Source: Lachnospiraceae bacterium MC2017 (GTDB taxonomy: Bacteria; Bacillota; Clostridia; Lachnospirales; Lachnospiraceae). From it: a DNA stretch of 59,534 nucleotides. The notes beneath the pieces are model-generated. The model had not been told where the DNA came from. It searched no databases and was given only the letters and a program-made list of their open reading frames with translations. This document shows positions 15,911 to 25,576 of this stretch, one piece after another. Numbering within the stretch: the stretch's first letter is position 1; each line of letters begins with the position of its first letter. The stretch covers positions 1 to 59,534 of the forward strand of contig KL370804.1 in the NCBI GenBank assembly GCA_000701625.1, given 5' to 3'. A program made the position numbers and the translations under genes.

Positions 15911-17323
15911 ATGGATTATCAATCATGGATTGAGGGGATAAATGGTAAGGCAAGTCTGTATTCTTTTGATATCTTGCCTGATGGACAATATAGTGAGATC
16001 CGTCTGATGGCTGTAAATCGTGAGAGCGAGGGAATGATCAAAATGAACCCTGATGCTCCGGAATTTTATCCCAGAATACCGTACAGGACTTATTGGATGG
16101 ATCTGAATTTTGAAAGTTTTGTATATAAATGTGCGGAAACTCTGGAACCCTTATATTCGTACGTAAATGCCAGGGGTATATGGCTAAAGGGCTTTTATAT
16201 CCCGATTGCTGATATTTGGGACGAAGAGCCAAAAGAAGAGAAACCGGAAGGAACGCGAACGGTTTTTTGTCTGTATGTAGTTCATTTTGATGAGCAGGCA
16301 AAGGCGGATTCGATGATCCAGAGACCCGCCGAGGTGAGCAATGCCGTCCTGGATATTGGTATCAAACTGCATGAGTCAAAAGATTTCTATCAGTCAATGG
16401 GGGACGTGATCGAAAGCATCATGGAATTTTGCGGTGCGGAAATGTGCTCTATTTATACTGTAGATAAATCTGCACAGAAGTGTATCTTTATTAATGGGGA
16501 CGGAGTCCAGGATCAAATAATGGCTGATCTGTCGTCAGAAATGGGACGTACTCCGATTGAAATTGCCGAAGCCTGGGAGAAAGATCTGGCGCTTTCTGAT
16601 TGTCTGATCCTGGATGATCTCAGTGTGATAGAGGAACGAGATCCGGTGTGGTATCAGTCGATGAAACGGCATGGGATTCAGAATATCGTGCTTTTTGCAA
16701 TCCGGTATAATCAGACGCTGGTAGGCTTTATCTGGGGGGCAAATTTTGATGTAGACCGAAGGGAACGGATAAAGGAAACGCTGGAATTAACAACATTCCT
16801 GCTTGCTGCCGTGATCGCAAACCATCAGCTTCTTTCAAAGCTTGAAATAAAGAGCACCGTGGATTCACTGACGCAGATCGGCAATCGCAATGCGATGGCT
16901 GAGTATATGTTGGAATTGGAGAAGGGAAATAAGGAGCATCTTAAAAATCTGGGCGTTGTTTTTGTTGACCTAAACGGATTAAAAAAGATCAACGATGCAG
17001 AAGGACATAGTGCCGGCGATAAATTTCTGATTCGTGCTTCATCGATCATAAAAGCTGTATATAGCGATGACCATATCTTCCGTGCCGGTGGAGATGAATT
17101 TGTTATATTCTGTCAAAACACAACGGAAGAGGAAGTTGCGGAGAAAGTAACCCAGCTAAAAAAGATGGCAGATGCTACATCTGATGTGAGCTTTGCTGTT
17201 GGAAGTGTGTTCAGTAACGGAGAATATGATATAAACTATGTCATAAAAACCGCTGATGAGCGCATGTATCAGGACAAAAAGGCGTTTTACAGCAGTAATC
17301 CGGGAAAAAACAGAAGAGTTTAA
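15911..17323 (+). CDS. GAF-GGDEF diguanylate cyclase
   Basis: Predicted to make cyclic di-GMP from two GTP. The 470-residue soluble protein has an N-terminal region of unknown fold (about 1-130), a GAF-like sensory domain (about 140-290; VIESIMEFCGAEMCSIYTVD, NIVLFAIRYNQTLVGFIWGA) and a C-terminal GGDEF domain (DSLTQIGNRNAM, VFVDLNGLKKINDAEGHSAGD, intact AGGDEF at about 392-397). No RxxD inhibitory site is visible before GGDEF. ATG 15911 is preferred for its GAGGG 8 bases upstream; ATG 15896 is possible. One of three c-di-GMP genes within 8 kb. Confidence 0.9.
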   Translation: MDYQSWIEGINGKASLYSFDILPDGQYSEIRLMAVNRESEGMIKMNPDAPEFYPRIPYRTYWMDLNFESFVYKCAETLEPLYSYVNARGIWLKGFYIPIADIWDEEPKEEKPEGTRTVFCLYVVHFDEQAKADSMIQRPAEVSNAVLDIGIKLHESKDFYQSMGDVIESIMEFCGAEMCSIYTVDKSAQKCIFINGDGVQDQIMADLSSEMGRTPIEIAEAWEKDLALSDCLILDDLSVIEERDPVWYQSMKRHGIQNIVLFAIRYNQTLVGFIWGANFDVDRRERIKETLELTTFLLAAVIANHQLLSKLEIKSTVDSLTQIGNRNAMAEYMLELEKGNKEHLKNLGVVFVDLNGLKKINDAEGHSAGDKFLIRASSIIKAVYSDDHIFRAGGDEFVIFCQNTTEEEVAEKVTQLKKMADATSDVSFAVGSVFSNGEYDINYVIKTADERMYQDKKAFYSSNPGKNRRV

Positions 17324-17348
17324 TATTAATAAATTGTCTTTTTATAAG

Positions 17349-17393
17349 AAAGCTCATACTCACCGATGGCTTCAGTGAGTATAAGCTTTTTTC
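17349..17393 (+). terminator. terminator after the GAF-GGDEF gene
   Basis: AGCTCATACTCAC pairs with GTGAGTATAAGCT, followed by TTTTTT. Confidence 0.85.
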
Positions 17394-17560
17394 TATCAAT
17401 TATAAGATAGGTTGATACTATGTTCTATCATATATAAAAGATTTTTCGAAGTATAATACAGACAATGAATAGAATGCAGATAATACAGAAATGACAGAAA
17501 TGGTGATGCGTAGTATAATAGGGTGATACAAAGTATCGTAAATCTGCATGGAGGAAAAAT

Positions 17561-18715
17561 ATGTTTTCTAATCCTTTTTCGCCAATATTTGGAGGAAAGC
17601 CGGATGTTTTTTTTGGCAGAGAGAAAGTATTAAATCTGTTTGAACATGCCATGATCGATGTAGGCAGTGATGACCGTGCTATATTTATCACTGGGACTCG
17701 TGGAAGTGGAAAGACCGCGTTATTAGAACAGCTTTCAATAAGAGCAGCATCTAAAAAAAGAAAAGTTATCGATCTCGGACCGGAGAATACAATATCGCAG
17801 ATGATCTATGCCCTGACAGGTTATGATGAAGTGACAAAGACAGTTAATCCGCAGGCGAATATAAATATATTGGGAATTGGTGGAGGTATAAGTGCCGGCT
17901 CGGTTTCAAAAACAGAGCATATCGGAAAAGAGAATCTGCAAACGATTTTGCTGGAAGCTTGTTCAAACTATAAAAAGGGAATTTTAGTTACGGTCGATGA
18001 GATTCAGAAAGTTCCGATAGAAGATGTATCGTCCCTCTGCAACGCATTCCAAATGGCATCCAGAAAAGGTTTTGATATTATGCTGGCTGTTGCAGGACTG
18101 CCATACGCCTATTCCGATGTTATTAAACATGAGGGATGTACTTATTTACGGAGAGCTACACATGAGGAGCTTGGCTTGTTTACCTGGGAAGAGGCCGCTG
18201 ATTCATTCAATAGTATTTTTTCTGAAATAAAGGGATTGAGTATTGGTCAGGAAAAAATTGAAAAATTAAATGAGGCTTCTTATGGTCATCCGTACATAAT
18301 GCAGCTTCTTGGATATCATCTTGTTCTCAATATAAATGATCATGTTACGGGTAAAAAACATAGCGTCACAGATGAAGAAGTACAAGTTGCGATAAAGAAT
18401 GCCATATTTGCATATGAGCAGCGGGCCTTAAAACCATTATTGGATGAATTAGCTAATAGTGAGAAAACGTATTTGGTAAAAATGTCTGAGTGCCTTAATT
18501 CAGATCGTTTAGCGGATACGTCTGATATTGCTGCAAGATTAGGTGTAGCACAAAATAAGTTAAGCAGATCGAGAGCATATCTTATAGACCATGGAATAAT
18601 AGCATCTCCGGAACGAGGAAAGGTCATGTTTTGTATTCCATATCTTGCAGATTATGTAAAAAAAGACAACTATGTATCAGATGTAATAACAGTTGCAAGG
18701 CAGCGCAGAGTTTAG
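17561..18715 (+). CDS. ORC/Cdc6-like AAA ATPase with C-terminal winged helix
   Basis: A 384-residue ATPase. The opening GGKPDVFFGREKVLNLFE is the usual fold start; Walker A is GTRGSGKT (45-52) and Walker B ILVTVDEIQ (D146 E147). AVAGLPYAYSDV and the lid region SYGHPYIMQLLGYHLV follow, and the C-terminus has a winged helix (DTSDIAARLGVAQNKLSRSR). A glycine-rich stretch INILGIGGGISAG (about 101-113) interrupts the core. Similar stand-alone proteins are annotated as ATP-binding proteins and are common in mobile regions; no function is established. GGAGG precedes the ATG. Confidence 0.88.
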   Translation: MFSNPFSPIFGGKPDVFFGREKVLNLFEHAMIDVGSDDRAIFITGTRGSGKTALLEQLSIRAASKKRKVIDLGPENTISQMIYALTGYDEVTKTVNPQANINILGIGGGISAGSVSKTEHIGKENLQTILLEACSNYKKGILVTVDEIQKVPIEDVSSLCNAFQMASRKGFDIMLAVAGLPYAYSDVIKHEGCTYLRRATHEELGLFTWEEAADSFNSIFSEIKGLSIGQEKIEKLNEASYGHPYIMQLLGYHLVLNINDHVTGKKHSVTDEEVQVAIKNAIFAYEQRALKPLLDELANSEKTYLVKMSECLNSDRLADTSDIAARLGVAQNKLSRSRAYLIDHGIIASPERGKVMFCIPYLADYVKKDNYVSDVITVARQRRV

Positions 18716-18729
18716 CAGACTCTGCGCTG
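18701..18729 (+). terminator. hairpin overlapping the 3' end of the AAA gene
   Basis: CAGCGCAGAGT pairs with ACTCTGCGCTG; the left arm includes the last codons and the stop. A short T-run follows. Confidence 0.65.
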
Positions 18730-18755
18730 TTTGAGATTTAAGATCTGGCAAAAAA

Positions 18756-18786
18756 CGAAGCAGCCGTTCTGGCTGCTTCGTCTTTC
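18756..18786. terminator. bidirectional terminator between convergent genes
   Basis: CGAAGCAGCC pairs with GGCTGCTTCG. There is TCTTT on the plus side and a run of Ts on the minus side, so it can serve the AAA gene and the minus-strand secreted peptide. Confidence 0.75.
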
Positions 18787-18828
18787 GAAAAGGGTGGTAT
18801 ATGGAATTTCCGTAGTGGTTAGTTGTAA

Positions 18829-19020
18829 TCATTTGATTATACGAGGTTTTCTGTGGAAGATCATCATCTGCTGCATAGGAGCTTCGAATGCTGCCTCGAT
18901 ACTGCTTGGAGTTAAATTCTTGGAATTAGCATAAGTCGGAAGAGCTGCTGCGAAAGACATAATTGTTAATGCTGCCATGATTCCTGCGATTAAATTTACA
19001 AAATTCTTTTTTGTATTCAT
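18829..19020 (-). CDS. small secreted protein
   Basis: A 63-residue protein with a convincing Sec signal peptide (MNTKKNFVNLIAGIMAALTI, then AALPTYA as a likely signal-peptidase I site near residue 31), leaving about 30 residues. The ATG is preceded by GAGGGAGG. No family is recognised and the mature part has no cysteines. It could be a peptide or the start of a decayed secreted protein. The terminator at 18756-18786 lies downstream. Confidence 0.5.
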   Translation of the reverse strand: MNTKKNFVNLIAGIMAALTIMSFAAALPTYANSKNLTPSSIEAAFEAPMQQMMIFHRKPRIIK

Positions 19021-19145
19021 AAGCTCTGCCTCCCTCTATAATTTATAGATGCCAGTCTGTTGTTGAACGACTGTTTTTCTTTTTGTTGAGCTTATATTAT
19101 CACAGTAAACATCACAGAACTGTCACAGAAAATAATATTTTGCAG

Positions 19146-20108
19146 TTATTTTACAAGTCTTTTATACAGTTCTTCCGCATACAGTTCATAGCCCTTTTCT
19201 GTGGGATGGATATCTATGGTTTTATTGTCCGGATCGTCAATTACCATCTGGTCGCCGTTAATAAAGGAAAAATCATTTTCTTTCGCAATACGCACGATAG
19301 CCTGTCGGTATGGGTATAGGCGGCTGTCTTCATTAGCCTCCTCCTCGAAGTACCAGTTTGGAGGAGGTGTGATAAATATAACATCCGCACCGGTGAAATG
19401 AGCTTTAAGGTATTGGCAGAGATCGGTTAGCGCAGATTCCATGCTTTCGGATGTATGGAAATTTCCGAGGTCATTTGCGCCTCCCGCGATGATAAGGTAA
19501 TCGTAGGAAGAGAGGTCTGTATCCTTAATGGTCTGCACGATGCTTGCAGGTTCATTTCCACCACCGGTAAAGCTTGATCCTCCTTTGGCAAGATTGTCAT
19601 ACTCTGCTCTGACTTTTTCGCAGAAAAGTTTAGGATAGGAGTTTTGGGTAACTCCTCCTTTTGCAATCGCTCCATAGGTAATGGAATCACCGAAAAATGC
19701 GATCTTTTTTCCATCAAAGTCATAGGACTTCAGTAATAGATCGCCATATTCATTTTCTTCTCTTATATAATCATTTACCAAAGTTTCTTCTGTAGGAGCT
19801 TCGTAAGTTGACTCTGTCTCATCACCTGTCGGCAGCGAAATGCCGCCCTCTCTTACATTTGTCTGTATATCGTCATCTGGTTCGTTAACTTCTTCTACTT
19901 CAATAGTGTCTTCATTTTCGATACCATCAGAATCCTCAGTATCTGATAAATATTCTTCGGACGCACTATCTTTATCGGATGAGTTTTCCTCTGTAGTATG
20001 TGATCCGGTTTTGTCCGGGTATATAAGTTTTTTATCTGCTTCCGCTTGATAAAAACACATAAACATGATCATAAAAAGCGATAAAGCGAGCATGATCTTG
20101 AACTTCAT
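19146..20108 (-). CDS. secreted or membrane-anchored SGNH/GDSL hydrolase
   Basis: A 320-residue protein with an N-terminal hydrophobic segment (IMLALSLFMIMFMCFYQ), an acidic Ser/Glu/Asp-rich linker (about 35-110) and a SGNH hydrolase domain: FFGDSITYG (nucleophile Ser), the Gly block GGSSFTGGG, GGANDLG (Asn) and DIHPTEKGY (Asp/His). All four blocks are intact, so esterase activity, for example deacetylation of polysaccharide, is likely. The ATG at 20108 is chosen for its GAGGA 9 bases upstream. It is divergent from the GGDEF gene at 20321. Confidence 0.88.
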   Translation of the reverse strand: MKFKIMLALSLFMIMFMCFYQAEADKKLIYPDKTGSHTTEENSSDKDSASEEYLSDTEDSDGIENEDTIEVEEVNEPDDDIQTNVREGGISLPTGDETESTYEAPTEETLVNDYIREENEYGDLLLKSYDFDGKKIAFFGDSITYGAIAKGGVTQNSYPKLFCEKVRAEYDNLAKGGSSFTGGGNEPASIVQTIKDTDLSSYDYLIIAGGANDLGNFHTSESMESALTDLCQYLKAHFTGADVIFITPPPNWYFEEEANEDSRLYPYRQAIVRIAKENDFSFINGDQMVIDDPDNKTIDIHPTEKGYELYAEELYKRLVK

Positions 20109-20320
20109 TTGGTACTTCCTCGTAACTATTTTACTTTGAGCCATGTCTGATGACATGAATTGCTTTTAACTCTGTCATCATCATAAATCATTTCAGGCAA
20201 AAAAGACCAGCTGATGTGTAAGATTAAATAATTCTTAAATATTTTCGTTGTAACAAATTGAAACAAGTGGCAAAATAGTGGAAGACACTTAAACGATTTA
20301 GGTACTATGAGGCGGGAAAT

Positions 20321-21604
20321 ATGCAGTACACATTAAATGACATCTACTTGAAAATAGGTGAATCGATAGATGTTGTCTATCTGATCGATACCGAGGAAAA
20401 TACCTACGTTACACTTAAGGATACTGAACTGTTTCATTCGTATTATGGTGATTCAGGAGAGTATCTCGAGTTGATGGACAGTTTTTTTAAGAATTCGGTG
20501 GATGAGAAAGTATCGCATGATACGCCTTATGGGGTCTTTTCAGATAAAAATATGCGATTCACTGACGAAGTGACAAGGTGTTCATGCTTCCGATTTGGTG
20601 AAAAAAAAGTGTACGTAGATATAACGAAGCAGATCATGGACAGCAGATTTTTTGCGATCAGTATAGCAATGTCATCTGAGGAGAAATATCAGGAAAAGGT
20701 GCATATTGATCAGAGTATGAATGTCATCAAATCTGCCTATCTTTTCACCATGATCGTAGACCTTAATACAGACAAGTGCGGTACCATGAGCATGTCTGAA
20801 GTAGATGTAACGCCGGTAAATGTACCGGACTTTTACTATTCTGAGTGGAGAAAAATAATATTAAATATGTTTCTCCCCGAAGATCAGGAGCTATTTAACA
20901 GGATAACCGATCCGGAATACTTAAAGAAAACTCTTAGCTATGAGAGATCTAATACAGTTGATTTTCAGATGATGAATCTTGCCGGAAAATATATATGGGT
21001 TAAGCTTATTTTCCATCGCATCGATACCGGAAATGATGATGATTTTAAATTTTTGTACATGGTTGAGGATATAAACGACAGTCACATGATGCTCATGGCT
21101 ACCATGAAGAGACTGGAGGATTCAGCACAGCATGATCCATTAACAGGTCTGCTTAATAGAAGCGGTATAGATGCAGAGATTTTCAGAAGGGTAAAGAAGG
21201 GGAAAAAAGATAGTAGGCAGGTTTCTATTTTAATGCTCGATATAGACCACTTCAAACAGATAAACGATACTTTCGGACACGCTGAGGGCGATGAAGTATT
21301 GAAGAATGTCGCAAATCTGGTAAGTAAGCGCATTGAGGAGATCGGTGGAGTACTTGGCAGATGGGGCGGAGAAGAATTTCTCGGTGTTATCGGTGATACA
21401 GCTATCGAAGACATGGAGAGGATATCCGAGGAAATACGCAAGAGTATCGAAGAATTTGATTTCGGCAAGTCCGGAAAAGTAACGGTAAGCATGGGAATCA
21501 TTGAATTTGATGAGTCAGATACGCCAAAAACTGCATTTGACAGGCTAGATGCGGCACTTTATAAAGCAAAGGAAAGCGGACGAAACAGAGTGGTCCGTGG
21601 ATAG
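20321..21604 (+). CDS. diguanylate cyclase (GGEEF) with N-terminal sensory region
   Basis: A 427-residue soluble protein. Residues about 1-250 form an unassigned, possibly PAS-like double sensory region. The C-terminal GGDEF domain begins DPLTGLLNRSGIDAEI, has DIDHFKQINDTFGHAEGDEVL and an intact GGEEF at 349-353, and ends MGIIEFDE...DAALYKAKESGRNRV. No RxxD inhibitory site is visible. GAGGCGGG precedes the ATG. It is convergent with the EAL gene at 21716, pairing synthesis and breakdown of c-di-GMP in one locus. Confidence 0.92.
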   Translation: MQYTLNDIYLKIGESIDVVYLIDTEENTYVTLKDTELFHSYYGDSGEYLELMDSFFKNSVDEKVSHDTPYGVFSDKNMRFTDEVTRCSCFRFGEKKVYVDITKQIMDSRFFAISIAMSSEEKYQEKVHIDQSMNVIKSAYLFTMIVDLNTDKCGTMSMSEVDVTPVNVPDFYYSEWRKIILNMFLPEDQELFNRITDPEYLKKTLSYERSNTVDFQMMNLAGKYIWVKLIFHRIDTGNDDDFKFLYMVEDINDSHMMLMATMKRLEDSAQHDPLTGLLNRSGIDAEIFRRVKKGKKDSRQVSILMLDIDHFKQINDTFGHAEGDEVLKNVANLVSKRIEEIGGVLGRWGGEEFLGVIGDTAIEDMERISEEIRKSIEEFDFGKSGKVTVSMGIIEFDESDTPKTAFDRLDAALYKAKESGRNRVVRG

Positions 21605-21627
21605 TTACTTGAAAAATGAATGTCAGC

Positions 21628-21696
21628 TGTAAATATTTAACAATTCCAAATGAGGAGAATAGTAAATGCCCCGAATAGGAATGTTAAATATTTACA
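21628..21696. terminator. long AT-rich inverted repeat between convergent c-di-GMP genes
   Basis: TGTAAATATTTAACA-ATTCC (21628-21647) and its complement (21678-21696) pair with one bulged base around a 30-base loop. Position suggests a bidirectional terminator, but the stem is AT-rich and a T-run is lacking. Confidence 0.5.
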
Positions 21697-21715
21697 ACGT
21701 GACTGATCGCTATGT

Positions 21716-23644
21716 TTAATTTTTTTCAGTCATAAATTTCACAAATTCTTCCGGTGGCAGCGGGCGTGCGAAATAGTAACCCTGCTCGTATTCGCATCCC
21801 ATTTCAGCAATCTTTTCTTTCATTTCTTTGGTTTCGATTCCTTCAGCGACTATGCGTAGATCAGAATTTTTAAATAGCCGTATCAGATCCGGAAGAAAAT
21901 CTGCTTTTCCGTCAAAATACGAGTGAACAAAAGTCATATCGATCTTAACAGCATGGATGGAAAGATGCATAAGACTCGATATATTGGAGGCACCTGTTCC
22001 AAAGTCATCAAGGGCGAGTCGTGCACCTGTTTCCTGCAGACCTGAAATCTGCTTTTTTATCATGTCATAGTCTTCGATCATGGACTCGGTAACTTCAAAA
22101 TCAAACGTATTCATCGGAATACCATGCTTTTCAGCTATTTCGGTAAATTCCGATGCAAGGTTATTATTAAAGCATTGGGCCGGTGACAGATTGATATTAA
22201 TAAACTGTATTCCGAGTTTTTTAGTGTCGATATTTTTAAGGAAAACGCAGATGTTTTCAAAAATCTGACGTCCGATTTCCATGATATCGCCATTTTTTTC
22301 CGCAGCCTGTATGAAATCAGGCGGAGGTATAAAACCCAATTCCGGATCGTTCAGTCTGGCAAGTGCTTCCGCACCTACAACCTTATTATCACGGTTTGAA
22401 AATATGGGCTGGAAATAAACTTCAAATCTATGTTCTTTTAACCCATTTTTAACTGCAGTTTCAATAGACTTCTGTTTTTTCATTCCCTCGACCATTTCAT
22501 CAGAGAAAATGAAATTCCCTTTGTGATTTTCTGAATATGCGTGATTTAGGGCGTATCTGGCAAGGCTGCTTGCCAGATTAAAATTAGCTTTTATAACCGA
22601 TTCAGGAAGGAGCATTACAGAGGCTTTTATAGGAACGATACCCATGTCTTTTTTCTGCAGATCGTCATATCGGTTTTTCCACTTTTCCATGAATTTATCG
22701 GTATTGTGAATGCTGTGTCCACGTATCAGAAGTAGAAAGCAACCGTTACGAACATAGAAAGCAAAGTATTGCGGGTAATTTTTTCTAAGCCAGCAAGCGA
22801 TAGATTTCAGGTTTTTATTAACCTGCGGGATACCATAAATTGATTTTGATGATTCATAATTTTCTATCCTGAGTATGAGCAGATTAAAAGGAATCTTCTT
22901 TTCCCAGTAATCACGACCTATCATATCAAGGGCATCCCTATTGAGCAGTCTTGTCCTGCCGTCTCTGTACAGATCGGGATTCTCAGATGTAAGAAAGATT
23001 ATGATTATGGAAAGTATGCTGAAATAGCTGGTTACCAGCATATGATAAAACTGTTTTCTGATAATTATTCCAAATAAGAGCAGCAGATTAAATGACAGTA
23101 GACCTGCCTGCATACGTATGCGTAGTTTGTGCCAGTTAAGAATAACCATTAATATCGATACGATTATGTAAAAATAGGTACTGAAATAGATAATAGGGTA
23201 CATGGAACAATTGTGATATCCGTCCTCTGCGATGGTATATATCGCAGAAGTCCAGGGGGTAGATACGATCAAAACAAGGGCAGTAACAGCCGGAAGATCT
23301 GTTATGACCCTAAAGAGGATATTGCTGCTCTTATAGGCATGAGTAGATTCTGCCGTATATGCAAAAAGACTCCAGCCTCTTATGATAAAAGCCATGAAAT
23401 AGGCATGGTTTATGGCATACATTACCCAGAGAGGGAATTCTGTCCATATCTCGTTCATTTCGCAGGAAATAATATCGGCTGATGTCATGACCAGATTAGC
23501 AGCCATGACGAGCCAAAAGCATGAACTTTGTCTTATGGGAAGGTTTCGTCTGAAACCATAGAATACCAGTAGTATGATCTGTATCGGAATTGCAGCGATA
23601 GCAAAATCATAATTGAACGGACTTATCCAGTTGATCATGTACAT
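21716..23644 (-). CDS. membrane-bound EAL phosphodiesterase with degenerate GGDEF
   Basis: Predicted to hydrolyse c-di-GMP. The 642-residue protein has an N-terminal membrane domain with about six to seven helices (10-225) and a GGDEF-like domain (about 230-395) whose signature is replaced by RNGCFLLLIRG, so it cannot be a cyclase. The full EAL domain has EAL at 426-428, ININLSPAQ, DFEVTES, LDDFGTG (DD at about 546-547), KID and AEGIET, ending QGYYFARPLP. The key metal and catalytic residues are present. The N-terminal membrane domain probably senses a signal. The minus-strand ATG has AAAGGG about 13 bases upstream. Confidence 0.92.
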   Translation of the reverse strand: MYMINWISPFNYDFAIAAIPIQIILLVFYGFRRNLPIRQSSCFWLVMAANLVMTSADIISCEMNEIWTEFPLWVMYAINHAYFMAFIIRGWSLFAYTAESTHAYKSSNILFRVITDLPAVTALVLIVSTPWTSAIYTIAEDGYHNCSMYPIIYFSTYFYIIVSILMVILNWHKLRIRMQAGLLSFNLLLLFGIIIRKQFYHMLVTSYFSILSIIIIFLTSENPDLYRDGRTRLLNRDALDMIGRDYWEKKIPFNLLILRIENYESSKSIYGIPQVNKNLKSIACWLRKNYPQYFAFYVRNGCFLLLIRGHSIHNTDKFMEKWKNRYDDLQKKDMGIVPIKASVMLLPESVIKANFNLASSLARYALNHAYSENHKGNFIFSDEMVEGMKKQKSIETAVKNGLKEHRFEVYFQPIFSNRDNKVVGAEALARLNDPELGFIPPPDFIQAAEKNGDIMEIGRQIFENICVFLKNIDTKKLGIQFININLSPAQCFNNNLASEFTEIAEKHGIPMNTFDFEVTESMIEDYDMIKKQISGLQETGARLALDDFGTGASNISSLMHLSIHAVKIDMTFVHSYFDGKADFLPDLIRLFKNSDLRIVAEGIETKEMKEKIAEMGCEYEQGYYFARPLPPEEFVKFMTEKN

Positions 23645-23891
23645 GTGTAATAGGCCCTTTCGTAACTGTTCACAAGTAAAATGGAACAGTAACAGTCTTT
23701 CAACTAGTCATGAGGGATCAAAAATCCTGCAATCCCAAAATATATATCGGAAGAACCGTTATATTGGAATAGTGACATATTTTGGCATTTCGATGTAAAG
23801 ATCCTCAAAGTGACTATGTGGTCTTGAATAGAATGATCCGATAAATATGTTATATCCTCTTCAACCATTTATAAATTTGTGGGAGTTAGAA

Positions 23892-24503
23892 ATGGACTGG
23901 GATTTATTTGTAAAAATTGTTGGTGCGATCACTATTGCTATATATCTGTATTTCGGTGTAGACGATCTGATCTGGTTTATCTATTCCACGATAAAAACTT
24001 TTCTTATGCCAAGGGATGAGGACGCAGTTTTGGACTTTAATAAGCTCAGAGCGTGTCCTCCAAAACTATTGGCTGTTTCTATTGCTGCATGGCACGAATC
24101 TTATGCTATTTATCCGATCCAGCTTAATCCGGTGGTACGGGAAATTGCGGATGAAGTACTGGGAGAGACGGAAAGGGTACGTATTATTGAACCGCTTGAT
24201 GTTTTTGATTTTCATAACTTCATGTCGCGGAGTTATCTGATCCTTACTGACAGCGGAGGCATACAGGAAGAAGCTCCGGCTCTCGGAAAACCTGTGCTTG
24301 TAATGCGGGATACTACTGAAAGACCCGAGGGAGTGGAAGCGGGGACCCTTAGGCTTGTTGGCACAAATGAAGAAGTTATCTATAAAAACTTTACAGAGCT
24401 GCTTTCGGATAGCAATAGCTACGAAAAAATGGCAAAGGCTGTTAATCCATACGGAGATGGCCATTCGGCTGAGAGAATAGCAGATATATTGTTACAGATG
24501 TGA
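23892..24503 (+). pseudogene. chimeric ORF: NfrB-like start fused to UDP-GlcNAc 2-epimerase end
   Basis: The 203 codons join two unrelated partial proteins in frame. Residues 1 to about 68 (MDWDLFVKIVGAITIAIYLY, with a membrane helix, to VSIAAWHE) resemble the beginning of NfrB-type membrane glycosyltransferases. Residues from about 70 (YPIQLNPVVREIADEVLG, IIEPLDVFDFHNFMSRSYL, LTDSGGIQEEAPALGKPVL, MRDTTERPEGVEAGT) are the C-terminal half of UDP-N-acetylglucosamine 2-epimerase (WecB/MnaA). Neither enzyme is complete, as both active sites need missing halves. A deletion between neighbouring parent genes is the simplest origin. A ribosome-binding site (GGGAG) and a downstream terminator suggest it may still be expressed. 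Confidence 0.8.
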
Positions 24504-24513
24504 GAAAATCAGA

Positions 24514-24572
24514 TGAGTCGCCCGGCAAAAGGTAGTACAATAGAGACTATCCTTGTCGGGCGACTCATTTTA
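24514..24572 (+). terminator. terminator after the chimeric gene
   Basis: TGAGTCGCCCGGCAA pairs with TTGTCGGGCGACTCA, followed by TTTTAT. Confidence 0.8.
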
Positions 24573-24618
24573 TGATGACAGGGGCAAAAGTAATATGTAA
24601 AAGGACGTATTTCGCGTG

Positions 24619-25521
24619 ATGGAAAAAAGAAATTATAAAGGTGCACTTCTCACATTATCAGGTGCATCGTGCTGGGGTATATCAGGATCAGTAGGGCAGT
24701 ATTTATTCACTGTGCAAAATATGGATAGCAGATGGCTGGTTCCGATAAGATTGGGAATTGCAGGTGTAATACTTTTGATATACTCAGCATTAAGATATCG
24801 CGAAAAAGTAATGCTCCCATGGAAAACACTGAATAGAGCAGTTTATATGCTGATATACGGTGTATTGGGAGTCAGCTGCTGTCAGTTTTTTTATTTTTTA
24901 ACGATAGAATTGTCTACGGCAGCCATAGGAACGATATTGCAGGATCTGGCACCGATATTTGTATTGCTGTTCACTTGTGTGATATCAAAAAGGTTTCCCA
25001 AATTTATGGAAATCTGTTCGATAGTAATGGCGCTTTTTGGAGTATTTTTGCTTACTACCCATGGTGACATATCATCCATGAATGTTCCGGTTGGAGCGCT
25101 TATCACAGGAATAATAAGCGGTATATGTGTTGCAGTTTACAATATCCTCGCACCAAAGATGAGCTATGTTCCTGTAATAATAGTACAGGGCTGGTCATTT
25201 CTTCTTGGAGGGATCGCAGGCACGTTCTTATTCAAAATATGGACATTTGACTATGTTCCAAATATATACGGACTCATGGGAATAGCATTTGTCGTCCTTG
25301 TCGGAAATGTACTGGCATTTACTCTGTATATAAGCGGCGTGCAGATGATAGGCCCCGGAAAAGCGATCCTGTATAGTTTTGCGGAACCGATCACGGCGGC
25401 AGTCATTTCTGCCGTGGTACTTGGATCGGTATTTACTATATATGATGCGGCAGGTTTTATCCTGATCTTTGCGATGCTATGGCTGATATCTATGGACAGT
25501 AGAAAAGGAAATCAGCGGTAA
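24619..25521 (+). CDS. EamA/DMT-family transporter
   Basis: A 300-residue integral membrane protein with ten predicted helices in two homologous EamA repeats (GALLTLSGASCWGISGSVGQ in the first; PVGALITGIISGICVAVYNI in the second). Members export amino acids, metabolites or nucleotide precursors; the substrate is not deducible. ATG 24619 is used; a GTG one codon earlier is possible (AAAGGA lies at 24600-24605). It is followed by a hairpin and then the secreted SGNH-like gene. Confidence 0.88.
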   Translation: MEKRNYKGALLTLSGASCWGISGSVGQYLFTVQNMDSRWLVPIRLGIAGVILLIYSALRYREKVMLPWKTLNRAVYMLIYGVLGVSCCQFFYFLTIELSTAAIGTILQDLAPIFVLLFTCVISKRFPKFMEICSIVMALFGVFLLTTHGDISSMNVPVGALITGIISGICVAVYNILAPKMSYVPVIIVQGWSFLLGGIAGTFLFKIWTFDYVPNIYGLMGIAFVVLVGNVLAFTLYISGVQMIGPGKAILYSFAEPITAAVISAVVLGSVFTIYDAAGFILIFAMLWLISMDSRKGNQR

Positions 25522-25576
25522 CAAGAATCAGTTTGACGCATCTGTTTCATCGGGGTATGATTAAGAAAGTCGTAGT

